Source of the DNA: Bryobacterales bacterium
GTDB taxonomy: Bacteria > Acidobacteriota > Terriglobia > Bryobacterales > UBA6623
DNA: 43,991 nt
Assembly (NCBI GenBank): GCA_022824585.1
Contig: JAJDZN010000115.1
Span: forward strand, 1-43,991
Reading direction: 5' to 3'
Part shown: positions 43,096 through 43,991 of the stretch, piece after piece
How positions within the stretch are numbered: position 1 is the stretch's first letter
Layout of the letters: each line of letters begins with the position of its first letter
Notes under the pieces: model-generated
The model's database searches: none
What the model saw: only the letters and a program-made list of their open reading frames with translations
Told to the model about the DNA's origin: nothing
Program-made: the position numbers and the translations under genes

Positions 43096-43449
43096 ATGGC
43101 TCGGAGCATCGATTGGTCTAGACAATCACAGTCCGACCTCAAGAAGCTCTCCAAGCGAGACGCTGATCGCGTCCGGCGCGCGCTTGAGCGACTGGCGGCC
43201 ACGGAACGGGGGAACGTCGAGCGCCTGAAAGGAATCGATCCGCCAGAGTACAGACTCAGAGTGGGCGATTGGTGAGTGTGGTTTTGCTACGAAGACGTAG
43301 GAACGGTCGAGTTAGGTATCTCGGTTGTCCGGGTGCTCCACCGTCGCGAGGCATACAGAAAGTCCGCCTTGATTCGTCAAGACATCCCGGGGGACGATGG
43401 CTTCGACGAGACTGCGGACTGGGCGATGTCGGAAAGGTCCAGCAAGTGA
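43096..43449 (+). pseudogene. RelE-family toxin with an in-frame UGA
   Basis: ATG 43096 starts MARSIDWSRQSQSDLKKLSK, with the RelE helix and RLKGIDPPEYRLRVGDW. A TGA at 43273-43275 stands where relatives have Arg (GDWRV), so CGA to TGA by one transition is likely. Beyond it the frame continues with VWFCYEDVG and the essential C-terminal VVRVLHRREAYR, and stays open to TGA 43447-43449. The stop removes the catalytic C-terminal strand, so the toxin should be inactive unless the stop is read through or is a sequencing error. Confidence 0.8.
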
Positions 43450-43520
43450 GTAAAAGTCCCGTGGCGGCGTCGGGTCCGACTTGTTCGCGCACGCTTCACC
43501 GAGGCAGACCCGCCATGATC

Positions 43521-43783
43521 GGTTGGTCGCGTCGTTCGGCCGGGACGGCCTCGGCAGCTATCGACTATCGCTGGAACTCAGGGGGTGCATGCCAGTCGTC
43601 GAGCGCTCGTGATTAGCCTGAACCAGACGGATTGTGCGAGAAGCGGTTCTGAACGGTTCGCTGCTATGCTGCAACTGTCTGGGCTGCAGAGCGGCTCGAT
43701 GCGACAACCGGCCAGGTTCGGGCCCGTCTTGGGGCGAACATCTAACAAGGTGTTGCAGCCAAACGACATGTTGAGAAAGAGAG
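43521..43783 (+). repeat. Upstream repeat arm, copy B
   Basis: Diverged direct repeat of 42581-42836, about 263 bases, ending just before a second antitoxin ATG at 43784. Its ribosome site (gagaaagagag) is weaker than that of copy A. With 43450-43520 it forms a 334-base stretch without a gene. Divergence shows that the duplication is old. Confidence 0.7.
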
Positions 43784-43843
43784 ATGACTGATGTTCGCAA
43801 GGAAGTTCACGAAGAGATCGATCGGATGACGGACAGGGACGTT
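43784..43843 (+). pseudogene. Antitoxin copy B, truncated after about 20 codons
   Basis: ATG 43784 encodes MTDVRKEVHEEIDRMTDRD, clearly homologous to the start of copy A at 42837. Similarity ends near codon 20, where unrelated, AT-richer sequence begins that looks like an insertion element end. The rest of the antitoxin and its toxin are absent from the window, although they may resume beyond it. Confidence 0.75.
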
Positions 43844-43991
43844 TCACTCTTGAACACCGATTTTCATTATCGATATGGACACCTAGTTTGGGGGCACGGT
43901 GCATGGCGAGACATCGGAATTAGGAGCGCGAAGCGCCTTGGAATACGATCTCGCGGTTGCCGAGCCAAGGGATGGCCGGGGTGCCCACGGC
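43841..43991. mobile_element. Possible end of an IS21-type insertion element (partial)
   Basis: From about 43841 the sequence no longer matches the antitoxin. It carries gaacaccgattttc and atatggacacc within 35 bases, the repeated gaacacc/ggacacc plus GATTTTC pattern that I associate with the multiple terminal repeats of IS21-family elements. No istA/istB frame is reached before the window ends. The identification is from memory of the pattern only. Confidence 0.4.

Noticed and set aside
43273..43275. Selenocysteine or other programmed recoding at the in-frame UGA of the RelE gene
   Set aside because: Relatives have Arg there, no selenocysteine chemistry is expected in RelE, and no SECIS-like hairpin is evident; a nonsense mutation is simpler.
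1..43991. CRISPR array or regularly spaced short repeats
   Set aside because: I saw no series of identical short repeats with unique spacers; only the two TA upstream arms and the 17-bp duplication repeat.

Overview
The window comes from a GC-rich bacterium (genes dominated by G/C-ending codons). It carries a menaquinone/ubiquinone-type methyltransferase, a UbiD decarboxylase, lipoprotein signal peptides, a Tat-exported sulfatase, a DUF1080 protein and a hopanoid/ceramide-type GT21 glycosyltransferase. That set fits a Gram-negative, possibly Acidobacteriota-like or other environmental lineage with many toxin-antitoxin (TA) genes. The phylum is inference; there is no rRNA or marker tree here.

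Layout. Positions 1-7400 hold a defence-type cassette: the tail of an unknown gene, a Zn-ribbon DUF1156 adenine methyltransferase, a DUF499 ATPase (a pair known from BREX-like and other restriction-associated islands), then an AT-richer gene for a DUF559-like nuclease that is broken by a 17-bp tandem duplication. Positions 7600-8160 hold parD with a truncated parE. Positions 8480-15781 hold a sulfatase, tRNA-Leu(TAA), a DUF6236 protein, a small membrane protein, lipA, an aquaporin and a patatin-like phospholipase. Positions 16152-20353 hold a two-gene operon of two different P-loop ATPases, one with a winged helix and one with winged helix plus TPR repeats. Its promoter is tight, with a perfect inverted repeat and a probably leaderless start. 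This is the best candidate for an undescribed system. Positions 20363-20966 hold a scrambled relE-type TA locus.

Positions 21287-38288 are mostly housekeeping and envelope genes: a large lipoprotein, a Yip1 protein, ubiE/menG, aroB, nadB, a relB remnant locus, a DUF1080 protein, murB, a DUF2461 protein, then ubiD-membrane fusion protein-ABC ATPase-glycosyltransferase, and a methylmalonyl-CoA mutase large-chain gene with a small Cys-rich partner. Positions 38364-39556 carry an unrecognised two-gene cassette whose second gene lacks a normal start codon. A DinB/YfiT-like protein and a DEAD-box helicase follow. The last 2 kb is a TA graveyard: a twice-frameshifted higA, an antitoxin with a RelE toxin cut by one in-frame UGA, and a diverged second copy of that locus interrupted by what looks like the end of an IS21-type element.

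A recurrent theme is TA loci in which the toxin is damaged while the antitoxin persists. Gene calls rest on reading translations and motifs by eye; no database search was possible.
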